A stretch of DNA of 64,000 bases, taken from assembly GCA_015680685.1 (NCBI GenBank), contig MNCI01006964.1:156748-220747 (forward strand). Direction: 5' to 3'. The translations under genes and the position numbers were made by a program. The notes under the pieces were generated by a model. The model saw only the letters and a program-made list of their open reading frames with translations, ran no database searches and was not told the origin of the DNA. Below are positions 1 to 10,960 of this stretch, one piece after another. Origin of the DNA: Gnetum montanum (Eukaryota; Streptophyta; Gnetopsida; Gnetales; Gnetaceae). The first letter of the stretch is position 1. Each line of letters opens with the position of its first letter.

Positions 1-1665
1 GGGATATACATAGTTGGACGATAAGAAATGCCCATATTACATTCACTATGCAAGCTGAAGCATTGTGGGTGCACAGTTGAATTACACCATAACTAAGAAA
101 GAACTAATGATAGTGGTGTATGCTCTTTTAAAGTGTAGGAACTATGTGCTTAGCTATAAAATGTTTGTGCACACAGACCATAGTGCCATCTACTTCCTAA
201 TGAATAAGTCAATAGTGAGACCTTGTATCATACAGTAGCTCATGATCTTGCAGGAATTCAACCTCATAATGGTAGATTGAAAAGGGATTGAGAATGTGGT
301 CACTAACCACCTCTCTCAATTAATATGGGATTATAAAGAGGATGAGAGTTCACTCTCTGATCAATTCTTAGATGAACTCCACTTACAAGAACAATAGATG
401 ACCAAGTGCATGCTGAATCAAAATGGTATGATGACATCCTCACTTACCTTCTCACTTAGGAGATTTCACAAGATCTAGACTTTAGGAAGAAAGAGTAGTT
501 TCCTCATCAAGCTAAGTACTTCATGGAAATCAATTAATACCTTTATAAGATGTGTGTTGATGGCATAGTTTGTTGATGTGTCCTTGATGTGGACCAATTG
601 CTTATTCTCTTGTATGCTCACAAAGGCCCTTGCTATACATGGAGATGCACAACCATAAAAATATTAATGGTAAGCTGCTATTGGTCCACAATCTTTAGGG
701 ATGCCCACCAATTTGTCTAATTTTGTGAGCACTATCAACAACATGGTGGGATGACCACACAAATGGAAGGTCCTCAATAGTGGGTTCAACCATTGGATCC
801 CTTTGACATATGGGGCATGGACTTCATGGGTCTCATCACACCCATTTCCAATGGAAAGATGTACATCATCATAACAGTTGACTACTACACCAAATGGGTA
901 GAAGCAACAATCTTCACCAACTATATATCATCCACCGCTACTTTATTTGTACAAAAAAATATTGTAAATAGGTTTGGTATGCCACGTGCACTAATTTTTG
1001 ATAATGAAACCCATTTTACAAGTGCCACCTTTCAAAAGTTAATACAATGCTTGGGGGCTTGAACATAAATTAATAACACCCTATCACCCCCAAGCTAATG
1101 GAAAAGCAAAGGTCACCAATAGGAAGATTACAAAGATTGTAAAAAATAATGTGAACAAATATAGGAGAGGCTAGAGCACAAAACTCAATGATGCCCTCTT
1201 GGCCTACTACTCCACAAGGAAACTACCCATAGGCTACTCTCCCTATGAGTTAGTGTATGGAAAAATTCTAATACTACTAGTCCCATCCGAGCTCCATATA
1301 CTTTCAACAACCTATGACTTGGACCTTGACTTAAGCCTAGCACAAAGAGAAAAATTGATTAACCTAAATGTGCTAGACAAAAATCAAATAGTGGCCATAT
1401 CTTTAAATGAAGTAAATAAGGCATACAACAAGAAATGTCAGGACCTTAGAATATGGAAAGTAAAATTTTAACCTAGAGATAAGGTTCTCTATTGGAACCT
1501 CACACATGTACCCTAAAAAAAAAGTCTCAAACATTGTGGAAGGAACCTTATATAATTTACAAAACGTTTCCCTCTAGGGCCATGTTAATCTACAGACTTG
1601 AGAGCCAACATAGAAAGTAGTTGGTCAACAACCAACAAGTGAAACCTTTCCTGGAACCAAGATAA
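1..1665 (+). pseudogene. Element A pol remnant: RNase H and integrase
   Basis: The RNase H part reads KKELMIVVYALL, then VHTDHSAIYFLMNK at about 165-215, the usual Ty3/gypsy RNase H end. A linker with His/Cys-rich residues follows (about 600-780). The integrase core opens with FDIWGMDFMGLITP (803-844), then TVDYYTKWVEA, and DNETHF at about 999-1016 as the second catalytic Asp region. The YHPQANGKAKVTNR segment near 1080-1120 has Lys where the catalytic Glu normally sits (VEVTNR in B). The C-terminal part (YSPYELVYGK; LDLDLSLAQRE) runs to about 1500. Many TAG/TAA stops and at least one frameshift near 1061 make it non-functional. Confidence 0.9.
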
Positions 1666-3250
1666 GCTAATGCAACTGATACCTCATCAGATGGACAACC
1701 ATGCTCTATATTTCACATCTCTTCCCTTCAACCCAATTGTGGGGAAGATGGCCATCCATGCTAACCATACACATGGCTCCTTACTTTTTCACTTTTTTTT
1801 GTTTTACACTTTGTTGATTTTTTACTCATTTTTGGTTCTTCACTCTATTTATTTTCTCGATTTTTATTTTATAACATCATTAGTATGTTTTATCTTTCAT
1901 GAATATTTTATAATTTCTTATATATTTTACTTTATTTTATGTGAATTTTCATTATTTTTGCTAATAAAAGTGCGTTATTACTATAGGACATAGTGCCAAT
2001 GTTGCCATTTACTAATGGTGGTTTATGCTTAATGTTGTGATTGTTAACATCTAGTTTCTATTTTTGAATTATGATGTCTAATGACTAAGACATGGTTCAT
2101 TTTTCATGAAATAGGAAATGAGTTCATGTCATCTACCCATCCAAAAAATCTATGGTTTTCCTTGTTTTGGAAGTTTGAGGTCCGTTTCATTCAATAAAAT
2201 TTAATAAATTGATAACCTTGGTAGTTTCAAAAATTGGGAAGAATTGAAGAGTTTGCACATGGTGTGGCTTTAAGAGGACTCAATACTCTTTGTACTCTTC
2301 TACCTGCTTGGGTGCTTAAGTGTTTTCATTGGCTTATTACTATTCCATGTTGACCAATAATAGAAGGTTGAATAAAGTATTTGCATGGTGTGGTTCCCAT
2401 TTCAAAAAAAAGAAAAAAAGAAAAAAGAAATAACACATGATGGGAAATCAAAGCACACCCCTTAGAAAAATAAACTAGCTACAAGCACTAGTTATGATAC
2501 TAGAAGGACAAGTTACCCATTCCTGAAGGTCCCCTCTAACTAAGGCCCTCTCTCACTTCGTGTGTCCCTTTTCTTCTCTTTATGAAATGGTGGTCATTTT
2601 GTGGAAGCACTCTTATGTCTTGAGGGGGTGGATTTTTCTTGGAATGTCAATGTGAAGTCATTGAAAATGGTTGGTTTTGATTTAGACTAAGGATGGATCT
2701 TCTCAGGTTATTTTAAACACAAACTCCACAAGGCACTTCTTATGACCCTAATTCAGGATTCCATCCCACCTTTTCAGTCATCCATCTATGTTGCCCATAA
2801 CTCACCTCACTACTAGTTTCCATGTTATGCTTGATGTCTTAGTTCAATGTATTGGAATTCTTGGATAGTTTCTTCTAGGTTGGTCCTTAAATTTTCATAA
2901 CCACTAATCAATTATGAAACCCACCAACTTCTTAGTTGTAGTTATGCAAGAGAAAAAAGGGCATGTGCTTGCTATGGGGAGGACCCACTTGTATATCTCT
3001 TAGTTTGGATAGTTAAGCCCCTTACCTAAGACATTGTTGTAATCATATCCTTCACATACCCCATTGTGCATCCAACTTTGTGCTCTTGAAACTTTCATCA
3101 AAATTTATTCTCCAACCATTTTCTCAATTTTCTAAATTTTCTGAGCTCCAACATCCTCTTCTACTATTTTTATTATGTTCATGGATTTTTGGGATTTCAT
3201 TTAACTCTCATTTCACTTTAAAAATCCTTGTATTTTCAAAGTTTTTCCAA
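1666..3250 (+). other. Element A spacer between pol and the internal promoter
   Basis: There is no convincing coding sequence. The spacer is homologous to element B's spacer in reverse orientation. Shared blocks include GATGGCCATCC-type sequence just after pol (about 1748 here, 28785 in B) and the stretch around 2100-2180 that matches 28380-28470. Its A/T-rich runs (about 1800-1980 and 2400-2430) create short meaningless ORFs. Confidence 0.7.
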
Positions 3251-3510
3251 AGCCAACGGTGATCAATAGCTGCAGTGACTAGGCCTAGTCGATGCAACTG
3301 ACCCCATTGATGGGGCCTTGTCGACTAGGCCCAGTTGATGCAATAAAAAAATTCTATAAATACCACAAAACACTTTGCAATTTTTGTCATTTTCTTCACA
3401 ATAAGAGAAGAGTTTTTTTCCATTTTTCAGAGCCCAAAACCTTCTAGAGTCCATAACTTTTTAACCATTTGTCCAAATCACTCCATTCTTTGATTCTATA
3501 GCTATTAGAG
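3251..3510 (+). promoter_or_regulatory. Putative internal promoter and untranslated leader of element A's third ORF
   Basis: A TATA box (TATAAATA, 3355-3362) lies about 150 nt upstream of a 5' splice site at 3511. Upstream are two copies, 45 bp apart, of a GACTAGGCC(T/C)AGT(C/T)GATGCAA motif (about 3277-3297 and 3323-3343), separated by GGGGCC. The leader after the TATA (ACACTTTGCAATTTTTGTC, then AGCCCAAAACCTTC) is conserved in element B on the other strand. The LTR U3 of B carries similar GGGCC and TTGAC motifs before its own TATA. Promoter function is inferred from conservation and spacing. Confidence 0.55.
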
Positions 3511-3813
3511 GTAAGCTCTTAGTCATGAGGCCATAAACATATAGGTTTTTAACAACATTTTTTTGTTCCCCATAGAGTTAATAAATACTAAGATATTAAA
3601 CCATCAACTTTTGAGAGTTTAACCCTTTCAATGACCTTTGGTATGACTATAATCATTTGTTAACATCAAAATAAAAATAAACTAATGATTAAAAGTGATT
3701 AAATAAGCCATAATCACAACTTAGCTAGGTGTAACCTTCCTAATGAGATAAGGTATCCCAATTTTTTTATGTTACACAATAATCATTAACTTGTGGTCAT
3801 GTTGGGATTACAG
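3511..3813 (+). other. Putative intron in the leader of element A's third ORF
   Basis: The 5' site is AG|GTAAGCTCTTAGT and the 3' site is GGGATTACAG, directly followed by ATGGC at 3814. Element B has the same arrangement on the other strand (27111 down to 26819): identical GTAAGCTCTTAGT, shared interior blocks such as GAGATAAGGTA near the 3' end, and an AG that also touches ATGGC. Lengths are 303 and 293 nt. Splicing itself has not been observed. Confidence 0.55.
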
Positions 3814-6671
3814 ATGGCACCATGATCAAAATGACACAAAAGTAAGGACCATCTCAACAAAGGGAGAAACAACCCAAAACTAGAAGGGACCAGCAAGAAC
3901 ATGTTCAAGATTAGGTAGAAGAAACCCATGCAATGAGACTCATTCAAGAGGAGCTCGAAGTGGAATTGGTTCAACAGAATCCCAAGGAAGAGGCTACAAT
4001 AGAATAATCATAGCAAGGAGAGACACCATGGCTCCTACCAAGACTTGAAGTCATACTAACACAAGCCTGGCTTGACACAATCAGGCCCTGTGATGTCGAA
4101 TGCCTAATTTTCTAGGAACTAAACTTTGGACCATTCTTAGAGCATGCTCTAGCAGAGGTAAAGATAATTGGAAACCTCTTTGATGTGGCCAATCATCACT
4201 TCCAGTGGGAAGTGTTACATGGGAGAGACGTACCTCTTCTAGAATAATAGGAGGATAGGTTCCACTATAAAGATCAAGGACATTCAAGTGTCCTTCTCGG
4301 TTGAAGCCATCATGCAGGCTCTTAGGTTGCTTGATTCTAGGACACAACTAGTAGCACTATCTACACAAGTTAATCTAGAGGCAAAAAAGAAGTGGACCCA
4401 GTGGTGTTATGGGGTTGGTTACAAGGAGTTTGGCATGGTCACACTAGCAGAGCACATATATTTTAAGATAGTGGCCTATCACCTCAATTTGACAATAATG
4501 TCCATTAAGGTGACTGCCTTCTCCATCCAACCACATGTTGCTCTAAGTGGAAAATTTTCAACAAACCTTCCACAATTAATCTATTTAGAGATAGAAAAGC
4601 ATTTCAAAGAGAATGGACATGGAAGCAAAACCTTGCCCTTTCTATGCCTTATCAGAAAACTTTGCAAAAGGGTAGGGACAATTTGCTACACCAATGACAT
4701 AATCAAGCATACTCCCATTGCCTCTTGACTTGAAGTGATAAAGGATAAGATGCTTGTTATGTCTAAAGAAGAGAAGGAACAACTACCACCTCCACCACCT
4801 ACTTAGGAAACAATGCCAGATGCCCATGCCACCATTGAGTGCCTATGTAGTATTTGAGAGTAGCTCTTGCAACAATAGGAGTTGCAAGTAGGAACGAGTG
4901 GTTGAGATCCATCTATGTATTAACCTACAGTGAGTCACCTTAAGGAAGTGGCTTGAACAATTAGTTAGATGGAAAGAGGTGGACCAATATTTTTAGCCTA
5001 ATGAATGTAGCTACCTATGAGATTGAATCCTAGTGCTTGAGTGGTGATGATGTCTCTCTCTCAACATCACTTACTCTTAGAAATATCTACGGATGCTACC
5101 TCCTTTTTGGTGCACTTGGAGGAGGGTGAGGGGGCAGTTGTACTAGTGATGCAAGATCAAGGATAGAAAATAGTTGTAGAAGTGGTTGCTAATAGTATCG
5201 CTAAAGCACTTAATGATCCTACAATGTCTGTACCAGATGTATTTGCACTTAGAGATGTGCAAATGTCCCTAGGAAATTTTGGTGAAAGATTGAGGATAGC
5301 CCAACATAAAGAGTTGTTGGATCAACTGGTGGGGATTGAGCAACTAATTCTAGACATCTGTGATTTTCTATATAATATTACTACAACCCAATTGGAGCTA
5401 CTTAAAGCAAAGGATGAATGTATCATTTTGGAAGGATAATTTGAAATGTCTCAAGCACAAAACCAATGCTTGGCTATGAAGGTTGTTGAATTGCATGTCC
5501 ATTTTTCTAATCCTACACTCCTCAACCCTATAATAACCAAAGATGAAGCTTTTTAGTAGTGTCAAGAGAGATCAAAATAAGTGCAGGGGGGGATGGTGAT
5601 GGCCATATTTAACCAATCTATAGATAAATAAAAGAACTATTCATTTCAAAAGAACTTGGTTTAGACATGCTAAGAAAATAAAAAATTGACCACGAAAAAT
5701 CATCACCTATGAAATGTTCATGCATAAAAACAACAAATGCAAGAATTCATCCATTAATAGCAGGAGTAGCTAGCTAGAGCAAACATGGAATTGAGAAAAT
5801 TGGTAGTGGAGAATTACAATCTATCTATGGAGGAAGTACATGCCTTATGCCAAAAATCCACCATTGAAATTTTCGGCTAAAAAAATGAGGCTCTCAAATT
5901 TGAGAGAGCCAAGAATCATTATAGAGACTAGGTTGGCCTAAAAAAGTAGATGAATGAGAAACATATCGAAGTGGCTAAGGAAAAATCAAATGAGGCCCTT
6001 CAGCAACTCTAGCAAGGAAGAGGAGTGTGGTAGCCTATCATTAATGGGATAGATGCCTACAACAAAGTGGAGATATGCATGGAGTTGCAAATTGAAAAAA
6101 GGAAAAAATATATGAAACTAGATAATCTTCGATATGAAAATCTAGCAATGTTGACTACCAAATGACTACGGTTAGAACTTGAAAAGTAGGTGGGCATATC
6201 ATACTTATTGTATGAGGCCAAGTTTAAGTACCACAAGGACACTAAGCAAAATCTTGAGATGGCAAACACTAGACTTGAAGTTCTCAAGGCATGATTCACT
6301 AATCAACAATCAACTTCCAAGAACCTAACCAAGTGAATGAATGATTACAAGGAGCTTCAAAACAAAATCAGTGCATTTTACATCAAGGATAAACAATTTG
6401 GTGCCTAGTTTATCAATGCTAAGGAGTTGTTCCTAGCAATACCTTGTCCTTAAGATGTACCCATTCTAGCCCACATTGGTGAAGCTACATGGATCGTGCA
6501 TAATCCCAAGAGTAAGGAGGAGAAAATGAAAGCATTGCTAGATGCTTTTTGTCTTCTACCAAAACTTGCAGTAGCAGCTGGATAGCCAAAATAACCTCAA
6601 CCATCACATATGCCTAAAGCTAGAGAAGGTCCATTAGAGCCTTAGGAGCCTCTAGTACCTGGGATTATGTG
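3814..6671 (+). pseudogene. Element A third ORF (additional ORF 3' of pol), broken
   Basis: This is a decayed ORF of about 950 codons starting at ATG 3814, just after the putative intron. The best-preserved part is 4288-4728, with WCYGVGYKEFGM, NLPQLIYLEIEKHF and LPFLCLIRKLCKRVG. The (L)PFPxLIxxLCKRxG segment resembles the 'putative plant transposon protein' domain of plant gypsy elements; this assignment is from memory. A proline run lies near 4787-4800. From about 5180 to 6600 the sequence is rich in Lys, Glu, Gln and Leu and looks coiled-coil. Homologues are at 23975-26818 (B) and 13830-16420 (D). Athila-type elements are known for an env-like ORF in this position, but no signal peptide or membrane segment is visible here. 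Confidence 0.7.
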
Positions 6672-6882
6672 ATCTTTTCAATTATCTTCACGTCATTAGA
6701 CGACATGTTATCCAAATTTTTTTTACTATTCAATTTTGTGTCATGAACATCAAAATTTGTAATTTTGTTGATTCGTACACCTAGGCACTTAGTTTTGTCA
6801 TGTTGGTTTTGTTGTGTTATGTGTTAGTCAATAATCCCATTTCTCCCAATTTTGTAAAGAACTTGAGGACAAGTTTTCATTT

Positions 6883-6895
6883 AATTGTGAGGTTA
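6883..6895 (+). other. Polypurine tract of element A
   Basis: TTGTGAGGTTA immediately precedes the LTR. It corresponds to GTTGTGGGGGTA in D and GTTGTGAGGATA in B on their coding strands. In this lineage it would prime plus-strand DNA synthesis. Confidence 0.55.
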
Positions 6896-7757
6896 TCATG
6901 AGTTGTGGATTGGCCACATCAATGAGGCCTCCTTAATTGGGTTATGTTGACTTGGCCCCATCGACATAGGATTTGTTATTGCCTAAAAATGCATGCCAAC
7001 CTACTGTGTTTAGGCATCATCTTATCATAGTTGTAGCAAAGCTCTTGTAGTTTTTACATTCGAGAGTTTGAATATTTTCTAAGTGCCCATAGTAGGAGTC
7101 ATTGAGTGTATAGATATTTATTCAAGCACTGTTATACTTGAGAATGACAGTGTGTGTGACAATAAAGATGAACTTATTGATAAACCTTGGAACATTCTAG
7201 ATAGCTTACATGTTTTATTAATGCACTTAATGTTTTTAGTTATTTATTCAATTTTCTTTAGTAATTAAGTTAATTAAGTAATTAAGCAAGATAAGTTAAA
7301 TAGAGATTAAGTAAACACATAAGTATGATTTCTTTGAGCATGCATATGATGTTTGGTAATCCTAGCAATGCTTAACGGTTGGTAACCTAGCAACATTACA
7401 TGTGTTTAGGATGTGTACAACAAGTGGGATAGGATACTTATGTTAGGACTAGTTGAACAATAGTTAGTCTATTAGACTAAAGTAGGTATTAAATTACTTT
7501 ATTCTCTATCCTATTTATTTATAACACAAAACCATAAAATATAAAGCGATAAAAATCATGTGCCTCAATTACACTTAAACCATATGCTTAAGCTTCACAA
7601 GTGTAGTTGGGAAGACAATGGATTTTCTCAACATCTAGTTTACTTCGTAGAGAACTAGTGCACTAGAAAACTATAGGGTCCATGAAATTTTACTAGATTG
7701 TGCGTGAATGCTTCATGATTCATATGGTTGAGCATAGGGGTACTTTGCTGCTCATCA
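6896..7757 (+). repeat. 3' LTR of element A
   Basis: The 862-bp LTR begins TCATGAG (decayed TGATGAG) after the polypurine tract and ends GCTCATCA. It aligns along its length with the LTRs of B (reverse complement), including the CTCTTGTAGTTTT block, the conserved polyadenylation region CAATAAAGATGA (about 7159-7170), and the end block CATATGGTTGAG.TAGGGGTA. The TATA box seen in the B LTR is not clear here. Confidence 0.85.
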
Positions 7758-8557
7758 TATACAAACATCAATACACCCAACATCACTAGGACCAAACACA
7801 CATAACTCATGTGTTAGTTAGCATGTCCACACTGAGTGTAGCATGTGTGTTAATAGTTATGAATAGTTATAATCAAATGCTTATAATTCTTTTATTAATT
7901 TTTAATTACCCAATTTAGTGCTAGAGACCACCCCTAAAGATGTACAACCTCTAGTCTTATAGAGGTATGATCATAGGGACCAACTCACCTATTTTATATA
8001 CCAACCATACGGATCACTCATACCTATGCTTTCCCATTCTTACAATGAGTATTAAGACAAGAGCTTACTAATGCATCATAGTGAGGGTTAATTCAATACT
8101 ATATCTAGGATGCCTAATCACCAATTGGCTCACACACCTCATACTAGGTTCATTGATTGACTAACCATGAGAAACTTGTACTAGATGTGTCATCAAGATG
8201 TCATATATCATTTGGGCTCTCTTAAACATCAACATACAAAAATTCTCATCCCATGTTAGGCTCACTTAAGCCTCATCACATAATTAGGATCACAAATATC
8301 ATAATTGATACTAGGTTAACTTAAGCCTCATGAATTAGTAGTGATAACCCATGTCATATGCAATATCAACATGCAATATAACTAGGTTCATACATTATAT
8401 AATTTAATAGTCATAAGCAACCTATGCTATCGAACTATGTACATAGTGTCTACATCACACGACATCATAGATCATTATGTGCATAACTAATGATGAAGGT
8501 ATAAATATCTATAACACATTAAGTACATTACAATGTCTTAAGCATAGTCCCTAGCAT
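7758..8557 (-). repeat. Old dispersed repeat R1 (similar, inverted, to 37140-38300)
   Basis: No gene is visible. Read on the - strand, this stretch resembles the + strand of 37140-38300. The clearest shared blocks are GAGGCATCCTAGA (about 8110-8125 here, 37885-37900 there) and CACTATGATGCATTAGT (about 8070-8090 and 37907-37923) in the same order. The family is not recognised; an LTR from another element is possible. Boundaries are approximate. Confidence 0.4.
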
Positions 8558-9035
8558 ATCATCATTATCATTATCCTTGTCATGTCCTAAAAAAATGAGG
8601 TTAACTACATGAGTTCTTTTTTTACAATTTTCCTCTATGAAGAGCTAGAGGTTTGTTTTATTTTCAATCTCTTTAAATCATCTTCAATTATTTTTTCCGA
8701 TGTCATTTTTGGTTTTTTATAGCTTTTCTAGAAAAGTGATGTAGTAAATTTTTTTTGTAGGCTTATTCTATGATCTTCTTTGCACATGTTCAAACCATAT
8801 AAGTTTCCATTCTTGTAGCTTATATTAAATAGAAGTCACTCCAAGTCTTCCTCTAATATTTTTATTATATAGTTTATCTCTTTTAATAACATTCAATATC
8901 CATCTAAGCATTCACATTTTTTCCATATTAATTTGTTATTCATGCATCTCAAATTATTTTGGTAAATATGTAAGTGCTTTGATGGATGTTAAATGTTCCT
9001 ATAAGAGATAAACTACATAATATGGACTAAGTGTA
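8558..9035 (-). mobile_element. RTE-type LINE 3' fragment with an inverted 5' piece
   Basis: Read on the - strand, 8940 to 8558 encodes the C-terminal end of an RTE reverse transcriptase (MLRWILNV..RDKL; WFEHVQRR; THVVNLIFLG) and ends in ATGATAATGATGAT, the simple repeat typical of RTE 3' ends. Next to it, on the + strand at about 8971-9020, the MLNV.IRDKLHNMD segment appears again in opposite orientation. This is how a LINE insertion with 5' inversion looks. It has many stops and is dead. Confidence 0.65.
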
Positions 9036-10559
9036 ACAAGGCATTACATCACAAGGTTCCATACACATGTTATACATAGCATATAGAATCTTTTATACAT
9101 CATGAATCAATAATAAGATATCATATGATCATTCCATAAAGCATGACATTTGTAAATACATCATACAACATATCATGATTAGACCAACGCTCATGGCCAT
9201 TCATTTCTTTCTTAATGTAACTTACATTTTAATTGTAATGTGGTTGCTAACACCATAATGAGTATCTTACAACTAGGTTTTGGCTTGTCTTAATATTAAA
9301 ACAAAAACTGAGAAATCCAGTTGCCCACTATGTCTTACAGTAAAATCACAGATCATGACCATGACTAGGCTACAACTCAATCATGAGACCCTAGTAACTC
9401 ACATCTTAGTAAACCCTTATCATGATTAGATGTAGGTCCACTATGATTCATGGTTTTCATAAAATTCAAAATCCAAAATTCTAGGAAATTAACCAAACTC
9501 TTAATATATCACAAATTCACAATCAACACAGTCTGATAATGTCCCTAAGGTACTACAATAGGTCTCTACAACTCTTGACATGATCCATGATGCTGACACA
9601 TCATCATAACATATGTATTAATATTACATACCTTGATAATGCTAAAAAATATGAAATATATCCAAAATATCAAACCATACCATAGTTTGAAACATTTAAA
9701 TCAACAAATCATCCCACAAGTCCATGCACACACAAACATCCCATACCAAATCTAAAATAAGAAAATAGTGAAAGAGTAAAGGAAACCTATGAACCAAATC
9801 TAAAATTTAGAGAAGTGCAAACTGATTGTAGAAATATGAAGCATAGATAGAACTTTGACTTGATATAGCTTGCTTTTGAACTTGAGCATAAGGAATAACA
9901 ACTAAATCCAAACTAGCTTTTAAATGATCCCACATGCATAAAATCCACAAGAAAAAGAAACAATGGTAAGGGAAGTATTTTGAAAGAAATGCATAGAAAA
10001 TCTTGATTTAAATGAGAAAAGAAAAAATTAAAAAATGTTATATATTTTTAAAATGTAAAATATAATACAACAGACTTTGAGGTAATTTCATAAGTCTAAT
10101 CATTGTCCCTTTAGCCAAAATAATGCACTAGTAGTTTACAATCCATAACTAACTCATAGGGACTCAAAATTAAAATTTAATCAAACCGATGACATCCTCC
10201 TCAATCATACTACATGTTGACATGCCAAATACAAATCAAAGAATCAGAAAACATAATCACATAACTCATATGCATAAATGGCATACATTATATACAAAGC
10301 ATAAACACTTACCAAACTATTGTTCTTCTCCACAATCCTCCTTTCCTATTAGTCTCAATACCTACCTAACACATTCTACAAAATCACTGTTTATAATCAT
10401 ATGATCTAGTCATAAATGGAACATAAAAATCACATATAACATATCCTTGTGAATCATTATAAAACTCATTATAATAACACATGTTAACTAGTTAGATCTA
10501 TTCCCTTGAACACACCCACATTCATGCATATAGAGACATCATACTATAGTGAGGGTTCC
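9036..10559. other. No recognisable feature
   Basis: AT-rich sequence without a supported gene or repeat boundary. An open stretch at 10189-10404 (71 codons) has biased composition and no family resemblance. Confidence 0.5.
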
Positions 10560-10960
10560 TATAGAGGATTGTTACATAAAGTTAATGTTCCAAATATCAA
10601 AGGGCTTTAGTGGTTTAATCCAATATTATGATTTCTTAAAATGAGTTGTTATCCCACCATCTCATTGGAATTATTTACAAGACTGAAAGAAGTTATGTGC
10701 ATTCCAGAATAGAGTAGGCCAGAAATAACCAATTATTACGATTTTAATGGTCATGCATACATCTCCCTACATAGCGATATGTGTGTGATCCTTCATGGGA
10801 ATTTTGATGAATCCTTAATTGGTTCTCCTCTAATATGCACTAGTGTACCAAGTCATTTTCATAGAATTGTAGAGGCTGTCCTTAATTTCCATATAACACT
10901 TGACTTGGATGTGTTTTTTTGTCCTACATAGGAAGGAATTTCTATTTTATCAAGTAGGTG
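10560..10960 (-). pseudogene. Very old Ty3/gypsy integrase scrap (G)
   Basis: The + strand sequence near 10590-10760 (AAATATCAAAGGGCTTTAG, then ACCATCTCATTGG and GGCCAGAAATAACCAATTAT) aligns with the region just upstream of the integrase core in B (29740-29870) and C (55770-55910). On the - strand, DIWNINFM corresponds to DIWGIDFM. It is a short, strongly decayed fragment that cannot be extended with confidence. Confidence 0.5.

Larger units (their letters stand above)
1..7757 (+). mobile_element. Element A: Ty3/gypsy (Athila-like) retrotransposon, 5' truncated by the window
   Basis: Visible order on the + strand is RNase H, integrase, a ~1.6 kb spacer, internal promoter and intron, a long third ORF, polypurine tract, and the 3' LTR. 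The order and sequence match element B (22901-35984, opposite strand). The gag, PR and RT part lies left of the window. All coding parts are broken by stops. TATAC follows the LTR; the matching upstream target duplication is outside the window, so the insertion cannot be confirmed. Confidence 0.85.

Noticed and set aside
1670-1993. 107-codon frame as an envelope-like membrane protein
   Set aside because: It lies in the element A spacer; the hydrophobic run is caused by T-richness (Phe/Leu/Ile/Tyr) and the matching spacer of B has no such frame.
10189-10404. 71-codon open frame as a host gene
   Set aside because: AT-driven composition, no family resemblance, no promoter or splice context.
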